Source: Benincasa hispida (Eukaryota > Streptophyta > Magnoliopsida > Cucurbitales > Cucurbitaceae). Taken from it: a stretch of DNA of 64,000 nucleotides. The position numbers were made by a program, and so were the translations under genes. The notes beneath the pieces were generated by a model. The model worked only from the letters and a program-made list of their open reading frames with translations. It ran no database searches and had not been told where the DNA came from. Below are positions 22,228-34,590 of the stretch, piece after piece. The stretch's first letter is position 1. Each line of letters begins with the position of its first letter. The stretch covers positions 5,450,886 through 5,514,885 of the forward strand of contig NC_052351.1 in the NCBI RefSeq assembly GCF_009727055.1, written 5' to 3'.

Positions 22228-23873
22228 TGATAATGGGCAGAAATACACGTTATCATAGTGCTAAGTTCTTAAACAATGTTGGATTGCGTTGATGAAATAT
22301 GTTAAATTGCGTCCATTAAGCATAAATTCTATAATATTGTGGTCACGAGCGTTCAGCGGATTAGAACTATTGATTTTTGTATTTTTGTGCAGAATATGCG
22401 TTAACGCAATGCAAAGATTGCGATAATAGGAATTCATTGGTTGACCGCAACTTCACCGCAAGACTTTGCGTTGAACATGCTCGCAAACATTCGCCCGAGA
22501 AGGATCGCCGCAACTTGGTCAGCGCAACATGGTGGGCCCATCTGGGTGAAAGGCTAATTAAGAGCGATGGGATAGAAAGCTGATGATAGTTGAATACAAA
22601 TTAAGTTGATAGCCGATAACGGTCACAAAGTACATTCAGTTTTATCGGTAACAATCATTCGACGCGTCAATCAGGAATTAAAGATGTCCCATCTGTACAA
22701 CCGGGAGAGAGAAGCCGCCTTTCACCATGGATTCCCTATAAATACCAAGTGCATTCTTGAGAAAAGGGGTTCACTATATATAACCGGTTGACGAGAAAAT
22801 TAGTTGCTTTTGTTCATAATTTTCCTTTCCATTTTAAGGTGAAGCAAGAGAAGAGTGATGGCAACGGAGATCGCCCAAGGCAACTCGAGAAAGAACCTTG
22901 AGGTGTAAAAGTAGAGAGCGGGCCGACTCTTACGAGAGTAAGAATATCTTTAGAGTACGAGTAGAAACAGTGTAAACACCTGGCAGCAAGAAATTGCTAG
23001 TAGACTTCTTACTATACTTGCATTGTTATTTTGTACTTCATCTTCATATCTATTCAATGGAAGTTCTATTTCTACATCTGCTCACTCTCTTAATACGCAT
23101 GAGTAGCTAAACTAGTTGAATGGGTTGAGAAGAACTAAGCTAACTTGACCTAGGAAGTTCATTGCTTGCGATTATCTTCTTTTATGCTATACAAATTACC
23201 CTTTAGAGTTACTCGAGAGAGAGAGTCTAAAGAAAGAACCTAATGTCTCAAGAGAGCTAGGTTAGAATCTAGACTCGAAAGAGCAAGATTAGACTTGCAT
23301 AAATAAGAGATACGGACTTAGAGATAAGCTTTATTTGTTAACTTGCATCGCATGCATCCTAGGAATACGAATGATATTATATGGTCGCATATTTGTGTGG
23401 ATGTCATTTTGTCATCGCATAAATAGGAATAGAGGTTTATGTGTAAACCCTATAGACTTATCGCATATATATCGTAGCCTTAGAAGCCATGGTATTCTCA
23501 CCGAGAGGTGGTTTACTATTGTATGCATGTTGCATGATCGCAAGCATGAACGCATTCAAGGGAGTGTTAGCCGAAACCTTTCTCAACTCGTTCACCGCAT
23601 TTTTCGTTTACCAACTCTTTTTAAACTCCGCCGCATTTGTTATTTATTTTTAATCAATGCAATCAACAAACAAAACACTTTATTTATTTTCCCCGTTACC
23701 ACAAAGTTTTCGTCAAAATTACCAACGCAATCTATTTTCAAAAGTCCCTTCAACAATGGACTTACCAGGAAACTCAGAGGAATTTACACTTGAATTTCGC
23801 TGGGAAAACTTGAGTGCACAATGCAATTCCATCAACGCATATCATCCATATTTCCACTCAATAAAGTTTCACA
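22228..23873 (+). repeat. 5' LTR of element E (~1.65 kb)
   Basis: From TGATAATGGGCAG to 'gtttcaca', about 10 bases before the PBS. The part from about 22,931 on matches 27,829-28,794. The exact right edge is uncertain by a few bases. Short reading frames inside (22,377-22,583, 23,335-23,793) have no protein-family support. Confidence 0.75.
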
Positions 23874-23882
23874 TCAAGTTTT

Positions 23883-23900
23883 TGGCACCGTTGCCGGGGA
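23883..23900 (+). promoter_or_regulatory. Primer-binding site, tRNA-Asp
   Basis: TGGCACCGTTGCCGGGGA, one base from the complement of the plant tRNA-Asp 3' end, the usual primer of Athila-type elements. Confidence 0.88.
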
Positions 23901-24043
23901 CTTCGACAAAATAGTTTGTTAACGGTAATTTTTTGATTTCTTTGCAAAACTCTCAATCTGTGGCGAATTATGACCCGGAGATTGAGAGGACTTTTAGAAG
24001 AAGACTAAGAGATCGTCAACAACAATAAGAAGAAACACCAAGA

Positions 24044-26089
24044 ATGGCGGAGCAATTAGACGCAAGGGCCGCTAACACGAATAATATAATGGCCAACCCA
24101 AACCTTCTGGCGAATGACCGTAATAGGCCCATCCGGGACTATGCGTCACCTAACCTCTACGATTTCTCTCCAGGAATCATGAGACCAGCGTTAGATGGAT
24201 CGAGATTTGAAATGAAGCCAGTAATGTTGCAGATGATCCAGGCTGTTAGACAGTTTGGAGGAAGGCGTGGCGATGAAGTTTTGTGTTCCCAAATATCTAA
24301 ACCAAGGAAGTTCGACTAACTCTGTTTCCCTTTTCTTTGTGTGATCAGGCGAGGAATCAGGCATATTCTCTCGAACCAGGATATATAACTTCGTGAGAAC
24401 AGGTGGTGGAAAAGTTTATGAAGAAGTATTTTCCACCAACTGAGAACGCTAGGAGAAGAAAATCAATAACAAATTTTGAACAAGAAGATGACGAATCACC
24501 CAATGATGCTTGAGCAAGGTTCAAGTGGCTGGTAAGAGACTGTCCATACAATGACTTACCAGATTGCCTTGCAAATGGAGATTTTCTACCAAGGACTGAA
24601 TCCCTCTTCACAGACCGCTGCCAATGCGGCAGCCGCTGGTGGTCTGCTCGACAAAACATATTAGGAGGCTAAGAGTATACTTGAACGCATTTCCAAAAAT
24701 CATGAGGATTGGAGGGAAAGCGATCAGAAATCAAGAATCAAAGAAAATGACGCAAACAATAGGGCCATCGCATCCCTGCAAAATCAAATGACTACGATGA
24801 TGAGTTTAATACAAGGCATTGCAATTAATAATATGGGAGTGAAGAAAGGGCAGGTCAGCGCAATCACTCAAATGGCCGCAAGTTGTGTCATTTGCGGTGA
24901 TGCTCACCCGATGGAAGAATGCCCAACAAACCCGCAGTTGGTATGCTTCATGAGAGATAACCCCTATTTTAATACATATAACCCCGGGTAGCAAAACCAT
25001 CCAAATTTTGCTTGGAAGAATCAACAACAAAATTTTCAACCTGTGGCGTAAAAAGAAGGGCCACCAGGATTCTTTCAACGCAACAACGGTTCACCGAGCA
25101 ATCAAGCAAGTAGCTCTTAACAACCACCACAATCCTCTTCTTTGGAGAGCCTATTGAAGCAATATATAGAGAAAAACGAGACGGTGCTTCAAAGTCAGGC
25201 CACGTCCATTCGCAATCTTGAATTACAGATGGGCCAGATTACGAGTGAGCTTGAAAATAGACTGCAAGGAGCGTCATCGAGCTCAACTGAGCTCCCTCGC
25301 AATGCTGGGGGTAACAGGAAGGAAAAATGTTTAGCAGTTTCCTTGCTAAGCGACAACATGACCACAGAAGCTGTCTCTTATACACATCTAGATGTGTATA
25401 AGAGACAGGAAGTAAGGGAGAAGTGCATTGCGACCAACTTGATTGCGGTGATAACCGAAGACCCGCTGACCTATAGTTTGGAGAAGCCCGAGAAAACAGA
25501 CCATGAAGTTGCATCCACCATTAAGCCTCTGGATCTTGAGATAGAAGAAGTCCAACCACCAGTAACTTCACAAAGATTGAAAGAGGAACAAATTGAGGAT
25601 GAAAATATCGCAATAATGGCTGCAGCGCAAAATGTTATAATCCCACCTAAAATGGGCGACCCAGGAATTTTCACAATCCCATGCTCTATTGGAGGGACCT
25701 TCAGTGGCCAGGCACTATGCGACCTTGGGGCAAGTATAAACATAATGTCGTTATCAATATTCAAACAATGGAATGCCAACACACTTACACCCACAAAGGA
25801 AACTCTCCTGCTCGCGGACAGATCTCGAATACATCCTGAAGGAGAGTTGAAAAATGCCGCAATTTCAATCGATAAATTCATCCTGCCGGCAGACTTCCTC
25901 ATTTTGGATTATAAATCGGACGAAGATGCACCCATCATATTGGGACGACCATTCCTTTCAACCGGTCGCGCTCAAATTGATATGCGTAAAGGGGAAATTG
26001 TAATGACTATTCATGGGGAAAAACTCCGGATTAAGGCAGTAAAGACCCTAGAAGACAAAGAAAAGAGACAAAAGCCACCATGGACGTGA
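24044..26089 (+). pseudogene. Athila-type gag-protease of element E
   Basis: The gag start is open at 24,044-24,319 (IRDYASPNLYDFSPGIMRP, then FEMKPVMLQMIQ and QFGG, hallmarks of Athila gag). It goes on in shifted frames (EQVVEKFMKKYFPPTENARR; ARFKWLVRDCPYNDLP) to a zinc-finger-like CVICGDAHPMEEC at about 24,882-24,925. From 25,142 to 26,089 one open frame covers the gag tail (SQATSIRNLELQMGQITSEL) and the aspartic protease: ALCDLGASINIM with the catalytic D-x-G-A-S, then APIILGRPFL. The protease is not followed by RT. At 25,371-25,408 a library adapter lies within the frame and adds the peptide VSYTHLDVYKRQ, so the protein is not natural there. Frame is the same on both sides although the adapter is 38 bases, so some sequence was also lost. 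Confidence 0.8.
25371..25408. other. Nextera mate-pair junction adapter inside a reading frame
   Basis: Third complete 38-base double mosaic end. In this frame it is read as VSYTHLDVYKRQ, a peptide known as an adapter-translation contaminant in protein databases. Confidence 0.97.
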
Positions 26090-27085
26090 GCAAACCAGTC
26101 GGAAATAAGTGGTCCCTGCATTATCAAATGATCGCAACATATCAGGGACGCAAGTTTTGGGAAACATAAATTCTTCAACTCTTCTCCATTACTCATAATT
26201 TTTATTATCTTCTCAAATCCTGATCTATCCTTATTTTACTGTCACTATCTTTACTACAAAAAAAGAAAAAAAACCAAATGCGATACAAATTTTTATTTTG
26301 TTTAAAATAATTAGACCCTCTCTTTATTTTTCTTGCAACGATCGATGTGCTAGATTGCGGAGATGTTACACAAAGAAGCACTTATCTTATTCCATCACTG
26401 CATCCCAAAGAAGAGTGATCGCCGCAAAGATGGATGCGTCAATACAATGCGAGTGATAGCGCAAAATTTGGGGTGTACTCTTCCTTATCTTTATTTCCAA
26501 TTTTGCGCTATCACATCGCATGTTAGTTTTCAAGTTTTATCACCGCATCTTCTTTAATCACCGCAATCATTTGACATAGATAAATTTAGTGAGTTACCAC
26601 ATTCTGTTTCTTTGCCAAGTATGATTTCAATGATGAAAAATATGCTTCTATTTCTTTCGTATATACTAAAATCAACTTAATCTTAAGATAGTCACCTCAT
26701 AAAATATTTCTAGAAGTTAGGGGTTTGCTAGACTTCTTTCAAAATCTATTTACAACGCATTCTAGAACTCACATGATTTATTTTAATCTTTTGGCAATGA
26801 GGACATTGCCGCATTTTAAATTTTAGGGTGGGGTATTTGTTTTCGACCTTGCTATTACATAAAAAAAAAATTGAGAATAACAACTCCACTGTCAACGCAA
26901 TGGGAAACCCATGTTGATAAGAGTTAAGTTGTGAAAGGCACTTACCCGTAGTTAGATGTCTACATGACATACGTGGGGGCAAGCCAAAATGAAAGTAAGT
27001 TACCTGGATCAACACATAAATATATGACCGTAACTCCACTGCCGAATCGGTATGAGTTTAGTCTGAGAAAGAGTGCATTGCTCGT
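26090..27085 (+). other. Non-coding 3' region of element E
   Basis: No pol remains. There is a polypurine-like 'ttttagggtggggt' at about 26,820, then the stem-loop motif shared with elements at 34,990 and 40,620 (first copy about 26,949-26,990: gttagatgtctacatgac, acgtgggggcaagcc). A second copy starts at about 27,075 (cgtagttggat) and is cut off after 11 bases, where PBS/gag sequence follows. Confidence 0.6.
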
Positions 27086-27828
27086 AGTTGGATAACTCAA
27101 TAAAGTTTCACATCAAGTTTTTGGCACCGTTGCCGGGGACTTCGAGAAAATAGTTTTTAACGGTAATTTTTTGATTTCTTTGCAAAACTCTCAATCTGTG
27201 GCGAATTATGACCCGGAGATTGGAGAGGACTTTTAGAAGAAGACTAAGAGATCGTCAACAACAATAAGAAGAAACACCAAGAATGGCGGAGCAAAATAGA
27301 CCCAAGGGCCGCTAACACGAATAATATAATGGCCAACCCAAACCTTCTGGCGAATGACCGTAATAGGCCCATCCGGGACTATGCGTCACCTAACCTCTAC
27401 GATTTCTCTCCGAGAATCATGACACCAGCGTTAGATGGATCGAGATTTGAAATGAAGCAGTAATGTTGCAGATGATCCAGGCTGTTAGACAGTTTGGAGG
27501 AAGGCGTGGCGATGAAGTTTTGTGTGTTCCAAATATCTAAACCAAGGAAGTTCGACTAACTCTGTTTCCCTTTTCTTGTGTGATCAGGCGAGGAATCAGG
27601 CAATTCTCTCGAACCAGGATATATAACTTCGAGAGAACAGGTGGTGGAAAGTTTTATGAAGAAGTATTTATTCCACCAACTGAGAACGCTAGGAGAAGAA
27701 AACAATAACAAATTTGAACAAGAAGGATGACGAATCACCCAATATGCTTGAGCAAGGTTCAAAGTGGCTGGTAAAGACTGTCCATACAATGACTTACCAG
27801 ATTGCCTGCAAATGGAGATTTTCTACCA
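27086..27828 (+). pseudogene. Second, indel-rich copy of PBS and gag start
   Basis: Repeats 23,857-24,593 (LTR end, PBS at 27,122-27,139, gag start). Substitutions are few but there are about 15 single-base or few-base insertions and deletions, so the gag frame cannot be read. It ends 'ttctaccaag' and changes abruptly into LTR sequence at 27,829. Confidence 0.8.
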
Positions 27829-28794
27829 AGCGAGAGCGAGAATATCTTTAGAGCATGAGTAGAAATAGTGTAAACGCCTGGCAGCAAGAAATTGCTACCA
27901 GGCTGTTTACTATACTTGCATTGTTATTTTGTACTTCATCTTCATATCTATTCAATATAAGTTCTATTTCTACATCTGCTCACTCTCTTAATACGCATGA
28001 GTAGCTAAACTAGTTGAATGGGTTGAGAAGAACTACGCTAACATGACCTAGGAAGTACATAGCTTGCGATTTTCTTGTTTTATGCTATGCAAATTACCCT
28101 TTAGAGTTACTCGAGAGAAAGTGTAAAGAAAGAACCTAATGTCTCAAGAGAGCTAGGTTAGAATATGGACTCGAAAGAGCAAAATTAGGCTTGCATAAAC
28201 AAGAGATACGGACTTAGAGATAAGCTCTGTTTGTCAACTTGCATCGCATCCATCCTAGGAATAGGAATGATATTATGTGGTCGCATATTTGTTTGGATGA
28301 CATTTTTCTTGCATAAATAGTAATAGAGGTTTATATGTAAACCCTGTAGACTTATCGCATATATATCGCACGCGTTCTAGACTTAGAAGCTGTGGTATTC
28401 GCACCAAGAGGTGGTTTACTGTTGTATGCATATTGCATGATCGTAAGCATGAACGCATTCTAGGGAGTGTTAGCCGAAACCTTTCTTAACCCGTTCATCG
28501 CATATTTATTACATTTCCCGTTTACCAACTCTTTTCAAACTCTGCCGCATTTGTTATTTATTTTTAATCAACGCAATCGACAAACCAAACACTTTATTTA
28601 TTTTCCCCGTTACCACAAAGTTTTCATCAAAATTACCAACGCAATCTATTTTCACAAGTCCCTATGTTCGACCCTGGACTTACCAAGGAACTCAGAGGAA
28701 TTTACACTTGAATTCCGCTAGGGAAACTTGAGTGCACAACGCAATTCCATCAACGCATATCATCCATATTTCCACTTCATAAAATAACGCACCA
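27829..28794 (+). repeat. Right LTR of element E, first ~700 bp missing
   Basis: Matches 5' LTR positions ~22,931-23,873, ending in ...aacgcacCA next to the TSD cctac. Confidence 0.8.
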
Positions 28795-28974
28795 CCTACT
28801 ATTTTGGGGATTCGTTTGATTGGGGCTCTAGGAATACATCTACACAATACAGAATTCACTTCTTCTCTAATGTCAGGTAAGTAGATAAATTGCTCCTTTA
28901 AGGGCTGATTCCAGGGCTTGAACAATGTGGCACCACACCCTCTTCTGGCCCGAGAGGGGTTTGTACTAGGGTAT
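28795..28974 (+). repeat. Family-A LTR in plus orientation, part 2
   Basis: Resumes the LTR broken at 22,227 (attttggggattcg, gggctgattccagggc, ggcaccacac). It stops at about 28,970, before the second half of the LTR. Confidence 0.7.
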
Positions 28975-29192
28975 AGAGTATGCTCTATTCTCCCGGTGTA
29001 TCGTAGTTTGTAAACATTGTACACATTGTTATGAATAAAATTAGACTTTTTTTAAAAAAAATTTGCATTTACTCATATCCAATAAACAAAGATCCGTGGT
29101 TATTGTATATAAACTTAAGCATGTATATTGGATATACAAGTGGATCATGCCTTAAGTAATAACCTAAAATGTTTATTGTATAAGGATAAAGG
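28975..29192 (+). repeat. Another family-A LTR start, plus orientation
   Basis: From 'attctcccggtgtatcgtag' it follows the beginning of a family-A LTR, lacking the first ~20 bases. It is split at 29,192 by solo LTR A4 and continues at 31,285. Confidence 0.65.
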
Positions 29193-31279
29193 TGAAGGAA
29201 CTCTTTCCATGAGCGTGTTTGGATCTTTCCAATTTCATTATAACTAAAATACAACACATACGTTCTAACATGTAGTTATGTTATGCAAATTCACACTAAT
29301 TAAAGGCATGCTTCAAACAATAAAAAATAAAGGAAAGAGTTTTCATACCAGTTGAAGACCCTCTTCAAACTTTAGAACTCAGATGTAGCGGAAGAACCTC
29401 TACCCGTACTCTATCGCCTAACAAACGCATTGGCTGCAGCAACACGATCGTCTACACGAACGGCAGCAACACGAACAGTCATGAACAAGTGAATGTAATG
29501 GGGACGACACCACCAAAATGGAGCCTTTGGTATTCTTGGAGTGAGAATCCAAAGTGTGGTCTTTGGTGAATTTGGTATAGGTTGGAGAAAGAACTAATCG
29601 TGTAGACGATAAACAAGTGGGAGAGAAAATGAGCTATTATATAGCTATGTGCTTATCATTTAGAAGAAGCTACACGATCGTGTACGTTTTACTAAGCGAT
29701 CATTTAGTAAATGGTAGACGATCGTTTAGAAAATGCGGCACACTATGCAATCGTTTAGGCGCTGACAAGCAATCGTTTAGGCGATGAGCGACTATTGTAT
29801 AGGCTCTCAAACTATGCAATTGTTACGTTTTCACACCGATGTCAATTTTTCCGAACCTTTGCAAAATGAAAAAATTTTCATTTTATTCTTCGGTTACAAT
29901 AACCGACTTCGGCTGCTCCCACTAACGCACGTCCGAAAGAAATTTAAGCCAATTATCATATAATTAACCAATTTAATAATTAATGAATATAATTATATTA
30001 TATTCTTACTCCACAGTTTGATATCACATATCTACAATAGTAATTTCTCATCTACTTGATATAAATCATATTTATATCCAATTTTTTCCAAAATAATGTA
30101 TCTCATACATTTAGTCAATTATAATACGTATAATTAACTAGTTCAATTATATCATATATAATCGAATTCCCTCTTGTCAATTTGAACATTTCAAACTGAC
30201 CCAAATACTGATTCTCGACTTTATCTAAACTACCCAGGGGACCTAATGGACCTGTGGCTCGAAGCTCCAACGATCTGTGAATAGCTAACTAAACTCTCTA
30301 GCCACGAGATCCACCATCCGTTAACTGTCAGGCATTCCACTAAAGACCAAAAGTTGAACCACAGATATATTTCTGTGTCCATTGGATATAACCAATCATG
30401 AGTACGATGACCCTTCACATATGCTCTAAGTATAACTGGGCCAATTTACCGTTTTGCCCCTATAGTTACATCTCACTACTTAAGTACCACTGATTCCTCT
30501 AATGAACAATACAACATAGTCCAACTATGTGTGAACACCTCTCGCGCCAAGAGAAGGTGTGTGGCGCCACATCGTTCAAGCTTTGGAATCAGTCCTTAAG
30601 GGAGCTATCTATCTACTTATCCCTGCTTCGAAGAAAGAGTGAATTCCATCTTGTGTAGCTGAGTTCTCAACTCCCAAATCAGACTAATCCCCAAAATGGT
30701 AGGTTTGAATCGGCGACCTAGCCACTTGTATCCATACAAATTAAAGGACCACCCTCAATGGCAGGAGTTCCCAACTCACTCAGGATTGAGGTTATGTTAC
30801 CTATGGTCATCCTAGTGAAGTGAAGTCTCTGTCATAAACGGTGTTATATGACGAGACGTTAACACTTTGTGGTCAAGTCTTATAAAAACTCTTTGTACAG
30901 GATGCCCCCGCTCACATGTCCCCTACACGAATGATCAGGATCAAACCATTTGTGACAAGTCACAACACTTGTGACCATTCCACAAAGCGGACCGCATCCG
31001 TAGCGTTACCAGGATAAGGTTTCCCTCCTATATCCATATAGTACAGACCATTTTGGTTATCACTCAAGACATGATCCACTTGTATGTCACCACATACATG
31101 CTTCAGTTACATACTAATAACTAGAGATTTTATGTTTATTGGTTTGTAGTAAAGCAAATAAAACATGCAACTGAGCATAAAACAAGATGTGAAGTAAATA
31201 TCATATTATACAACACAAAATTTCGTACAAACAGTTTACAAACTACAGGACACGAGTCTTTAGGGCATCAATCCCAACA
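29193..31279 (-). mobile_element. Solo LTR A4 (2,087 bp)
   Basis: TG at 29,193, CA at 31,279, perfect TSD aaagg (29,188-29,192 and 31,280-31,284). The flanks join to 'ggataaagg|tgggatacc', which fits the LTR consensus. No internal coding region. A CGATCG-type array lies at about 29,598-29,830. Confidence 0.94.
29598..29830. repeat. CGATCG-type array in LTR A4
   Basis: Units such as acgatcgtgtacg, gcgatcatttagtaaatg, gacgatcgtttag, caatcgtttaggcg (twice) and gactattgtataggc. It is longer and more regular than the array in A1. Confidence 0.65.
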
Positions 31280-31284
31280 AAAGG

Positions 31285-31675
31285 TGGGATACCTTCTCCT
31301 GGTGAAACTACAGATACAACCCACTTTGTGGAGGTTTACAAGTATTGTAAACTACTAAAGATGATCTGATCCTGATTATTCATGTGGAGACGTGCGAGTG
31401 GAGGTGTCCTATACAAAGAATTTGTATAAGATTGGACCACGAGATGATTCGTTTCTTTATATAACGTTGTTGATACTTGAGACTTACATCTCACTTAAAC
31501 GACCATATGTTACATGGCCTCAATCCTGAGTGTTTTGGAAACTCCTGCCTATGAGGGCAGTCCTTTGATTAGTATGGGTGAGAGTGGCCAGATTGCCAAC
31601 TTAACAAGCCTACCTTTTTGGGGATTTGTCTGATTGGGGAGTTAGGAACCCAGTTACACAAGACAGATTTCACTC
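31285..31675 (+). repeat. Family-A LTR in plus orientation, continuation
   Basis: Continues the LTR started at 28,975, up to 'cagatttcactc' near 31,675, where Athila-like sequence takes over. Confidence 0.65.
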
Positions 31676-31807
31676 ATGGAAGCAACTGTTCATCCCTTTG
31701 CTCATTACTAAGCTATGCATGGCTCATGGATGGTTTGAAGAAGAGGAAGATGTGGCGGAGAAGAACACATTGGCAAACAACTCTCTTAGCCGCCTAATGA
31801 GGTTGCT
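31676..31807 (+). pseudogene. Athila-like ORF fragment (env-like/unknown)
   Basis: The plus-strand frame reads WKQLFIPLLITKLCMAHGWF and ends in NNSLSRLMRLL before the repeat unit at 31,808. The 'PLLITKLC' phrase resembles the LIT-x-LC motif of the plant retroelement protein found after pol in Athila elements. This is a short remnant and the assignment is weak. Confidence 0.35.
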
Positions 31808-33721
31808 TGTTGACACGCAAATTCTAGTCTAAAACAATGCGCCGATACAAATATGGATATGAATGAATGAACAAGTCCATGTCCCTGTTACCAGTTCCCC
31901 GGCAACTGCGCAATAAACTTGTTGTGACATAGATTTTATGCGATAATATGTGATACTACTTCTAGATATATGTTATTAACGAATGTTCTTGTAGTATGTT
32001 GTGCGTTGTCATAAGTTTTCTTGCATTGAAACCAAGTATAATTTCTCCGCAAGTTTCTCGGTGCAATCCGAGGTCGAACACAAAGACTGTTTTAGGTTAT
32101 GTGTTGTGTTAGTGATAAATGCGACCAGGGGTTTTTCAATAAAAGAATTTGTGTACAAGTGATTAAACATGTGATGAAGTAAAGAAAGCGGTAAAAATGC
32201 GATAATACATAAATTGCATTAAAGTAAATCTAAGCTAAGATGATACACGATACAGGATTCATGATACAAGATACTGAGGTCAAGGCTGGCTGTGAAGATT
32301 ATGCAAAGATCGTGTAATGCGGTGACAAGTCTTATGTACGAAGCAGAAACAGAAAAGATAATTAATACAAACATCGTAATTTTCTTAATTGCGTTCAAGA
32401 TATAAGTACGGTTCCGCTTTTCCCTTGGCGTACACCTCTCGGTGATCGGCCACGTTCCCACATCTCTGTGGTGAAATAGAGGCGAACGTAATGAACGCAA
32501 GGTTGCTTCCATCTCTGGAAGTACTACTCGCTTTAGTTAATGCATTCTTCTAACCTTCTCTCGACATATCAGAATGACATCTTCACTTCTGCTCTCGCAG
32601 GTGAAGATGTCGTCTAGCATGCTTTAGCTAAACGCATTTATCTCTTTATCACAGATTAAGTTACTCATTTAATCCATATTAATTTCCAAGGTTTTAAGAA
32701 AACTTCATGGAGAAATCGATAAATGGAGGAGCGGAAATAGATAGAGAAGTGGAAATGGAAACGATCGAGAAATTTAATAAAACTATTTAGCATATGATAC
32801 AGATTTGTGAATGAAGAGATTAAGAAGATGGAATACACTTGATGAAATAGAGTTAGAAACAAATACAAATTAGCGTCAACATCTTAGCACCGATCTGGAT
32901 GGAGATTTGCTTGCCGATGTGGATGGATCGTGCGAAAGGATGAGCTTCCCTCTTAGGCTTGCTCAACCGATAGCAGGGATCTAAGCACAGAGTTTCACGG
33001 CGTGGATCTGGCAGAATCACACTAAGACTCACCTCTCGCCCGTGTCTCTTCTTTTCCCAGATTTCTTCCGATCAGTACTCAACTCAGCCTTTCTCTCAAT
33101 AATTCAGCAGCAATTAGCCCTCATATCAATTATACCCATATCAAGTATATCTTTTCTGAATTCTATGGGGGGATTTATAGGTGAAAAGATTTTACTCTTA
33201 GCTTGTAGACCCTACTTCTTGTTATGGAAATTTCGAAGATAGAGGAATAAATATTCTTTCTGTTATTCAATCAGACCGTCAAATCTGTACAACGGTTAGT
33301 TGTACACGTGTCACAATCCTCCGCCTTTGCGTTCCTCAGCTGCATCTTTCGATCGGTTGCTCGCATGCGATGTTGTATTTCATACCGCATGCGGTTGAAA
33401 TTCAGCTTGGGATCAACTGTCGCATTGCACCGTCATTGCGTTAATCATCTCTTCATTGTTGATTGACGGGCGTAATGTAACAGAGATGCCTTGTTCAGTT
33501 TCTCGTTGAGCCTTGATCACAAGCGATGACTTGGTTTCCGACAAAACAGAGTAAAAATATCCTCTTCTACCATCTTGACGATGTTAGTGGGTGTAATTAC
33601 GTTAATTCATAATTATTGTATTTCTGAGCTAATTTTCATACAATCAACGCATATTCCTTCTCTTCTGATCGCAATATCTAGATAAGGCAGCATAAATAAC
33701 TTGTATTTCTACAAGTTATCA
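31808..33721 (-). mobile_element. Minus-strand LTR-PBS insertion unit 1
   Basis: About 1.9 kb, matching 35,835-37,761 from end to end. On the minus strand it begins TGATAACTTGTAG, runs as an LTR to about 31,923, has a tRNA-Asp-like PBS (31,897-31,915 region, cagttgccggggaac) and stops 90 bases after it with ...GTCAACA. Similarity to unit 2 starts exactly at 31,808, so this is the real edge. A TSD is not clear here (ttgct against cctgc). Confidence 0.6.
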
Positions 33722-34590
33722 CCTGCATCAGACATCCAAACCTAAGTAACGGGCAAAGTGGTAACCGCAGACTTAGACTACCCCAGAGACCTCACAGTGC
33801 AAGAAACAAAAAGTATCTATCGCCCCAAAAGTTGAAGATCAAATGATCCCCTCTCCTCAATTAGAAAATTTTCCACCTCAGCAAAACCATGAATCTGTCA
33901 AGGTTAGTGTTGACCTCAACCTTTTTCCTCCAACGCTTAAAAAACCAGCACCACTAGCTCTTGGAAATGAACACCTTCCTATCCTCTCCCTCACATCAAG
34001 ACTACCAAGCCCACCACTGCCCTCTAAAAGCCCTCCACGTTTCACTTCCGATTCCTCAAGCCTTTTGGTGCCTAAGATTGAAACAAGCATTGGATCTGGC
34101 ATTGGCGAGGAAAGTGAGCATTAACCTGGCAGCAAGAGCAAACAAATGACTCTGAAGCCTAAGGCCGAATGGTTAAATTCCTCCATGATGACCTCCGTGA
34201 ACCTATTTAGGAGGTCTCAATGACTTGACGCGGCACCAATAATCACTCCAACTGCAAATGAATGAGTTGATGCGTTAGCAAATCGAATTGAGAGAATTTG
34301 TTCAAAATCAACAAAACACAACGCGGAACTTCATACGCAAATGATACAAAGGCAGCACGATCAGTTCCATTATATGGTTGACTTATTTCAGAACGTCGTT
34401 ACTCGCCTAGTGGTGGTGACATTAACTCCCTCGTATCTTCAAGATCTACTGCATTTTCTCAACGAGAATCCACCTCAGGATCACAACAGTGATGCAGAAG
34501 AAACTTTAATTCAGGACGGTGTCCTTCCTTATCTCCTTTTTGTTTTAAGCTTAATGTTGTTTCTATATCAGTTTGCCGCATTATGAAATA
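33722..34590 (+). pseudogene. Degenerate Athila-like 3' ORF
   Basis: Plus-strand frames 33,843-34,124 (proline- and serine-rich, with VSVDLNLFPP) and 34,341-34,586 (QRQHDQFHYMVDLFQNVV) follow each other through stops. The second looks like the coiled-coil end of an Athila env-like protein. No known domain can be named with certainty. It seems to be the continuation of 31,676-31,807, with unit 1 inserted between. Confidence 0.35.

Larger units (their letters stand above)
22228..28794 (+). mobile_element. Athila-like element E, rearranged, gag-pro only
   Basis: Starts TGATAATGGGCAG, ends ...gcacCA, flanked by tctac (22,223) and cctac (28,795), one mismatch, and placed inside a family-A LTR whose sequence resumes afterwards. 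Order: 5' LTR, tRNA-Asp PBS, gag-protease frame, non-coding 3' region, a second PBS with partial gag, and a right LTR lacking its first ~700 bp. RT, RNase H and integrase are absent. The TSD suggests a single insertion, later rearranged or wrongly assembled in its right third. Confidence 0.8.

Noticed and set aside
23335..23793. A 152-codon frame in the LTR of element E as a gene
   Set aside because: Located wholly in LTR sequence, repeated in broken form at 28,240-28,720, and without domain motifs.
22228..28794. Element E as a new type of retroelement with two PBS-gag units
   Set aside because: The second unit has an error-like indel pattern and abrupt joins, so rearrangement or misassembly is the simpler explanation; kept only as a finding.
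34341..34586. A stand-alone gene for an 81-residue membrane protein
   Set aside because: It continues a degenerate Athila-like frame; the hydrophobic end is frame read-through into non-coding sequence.
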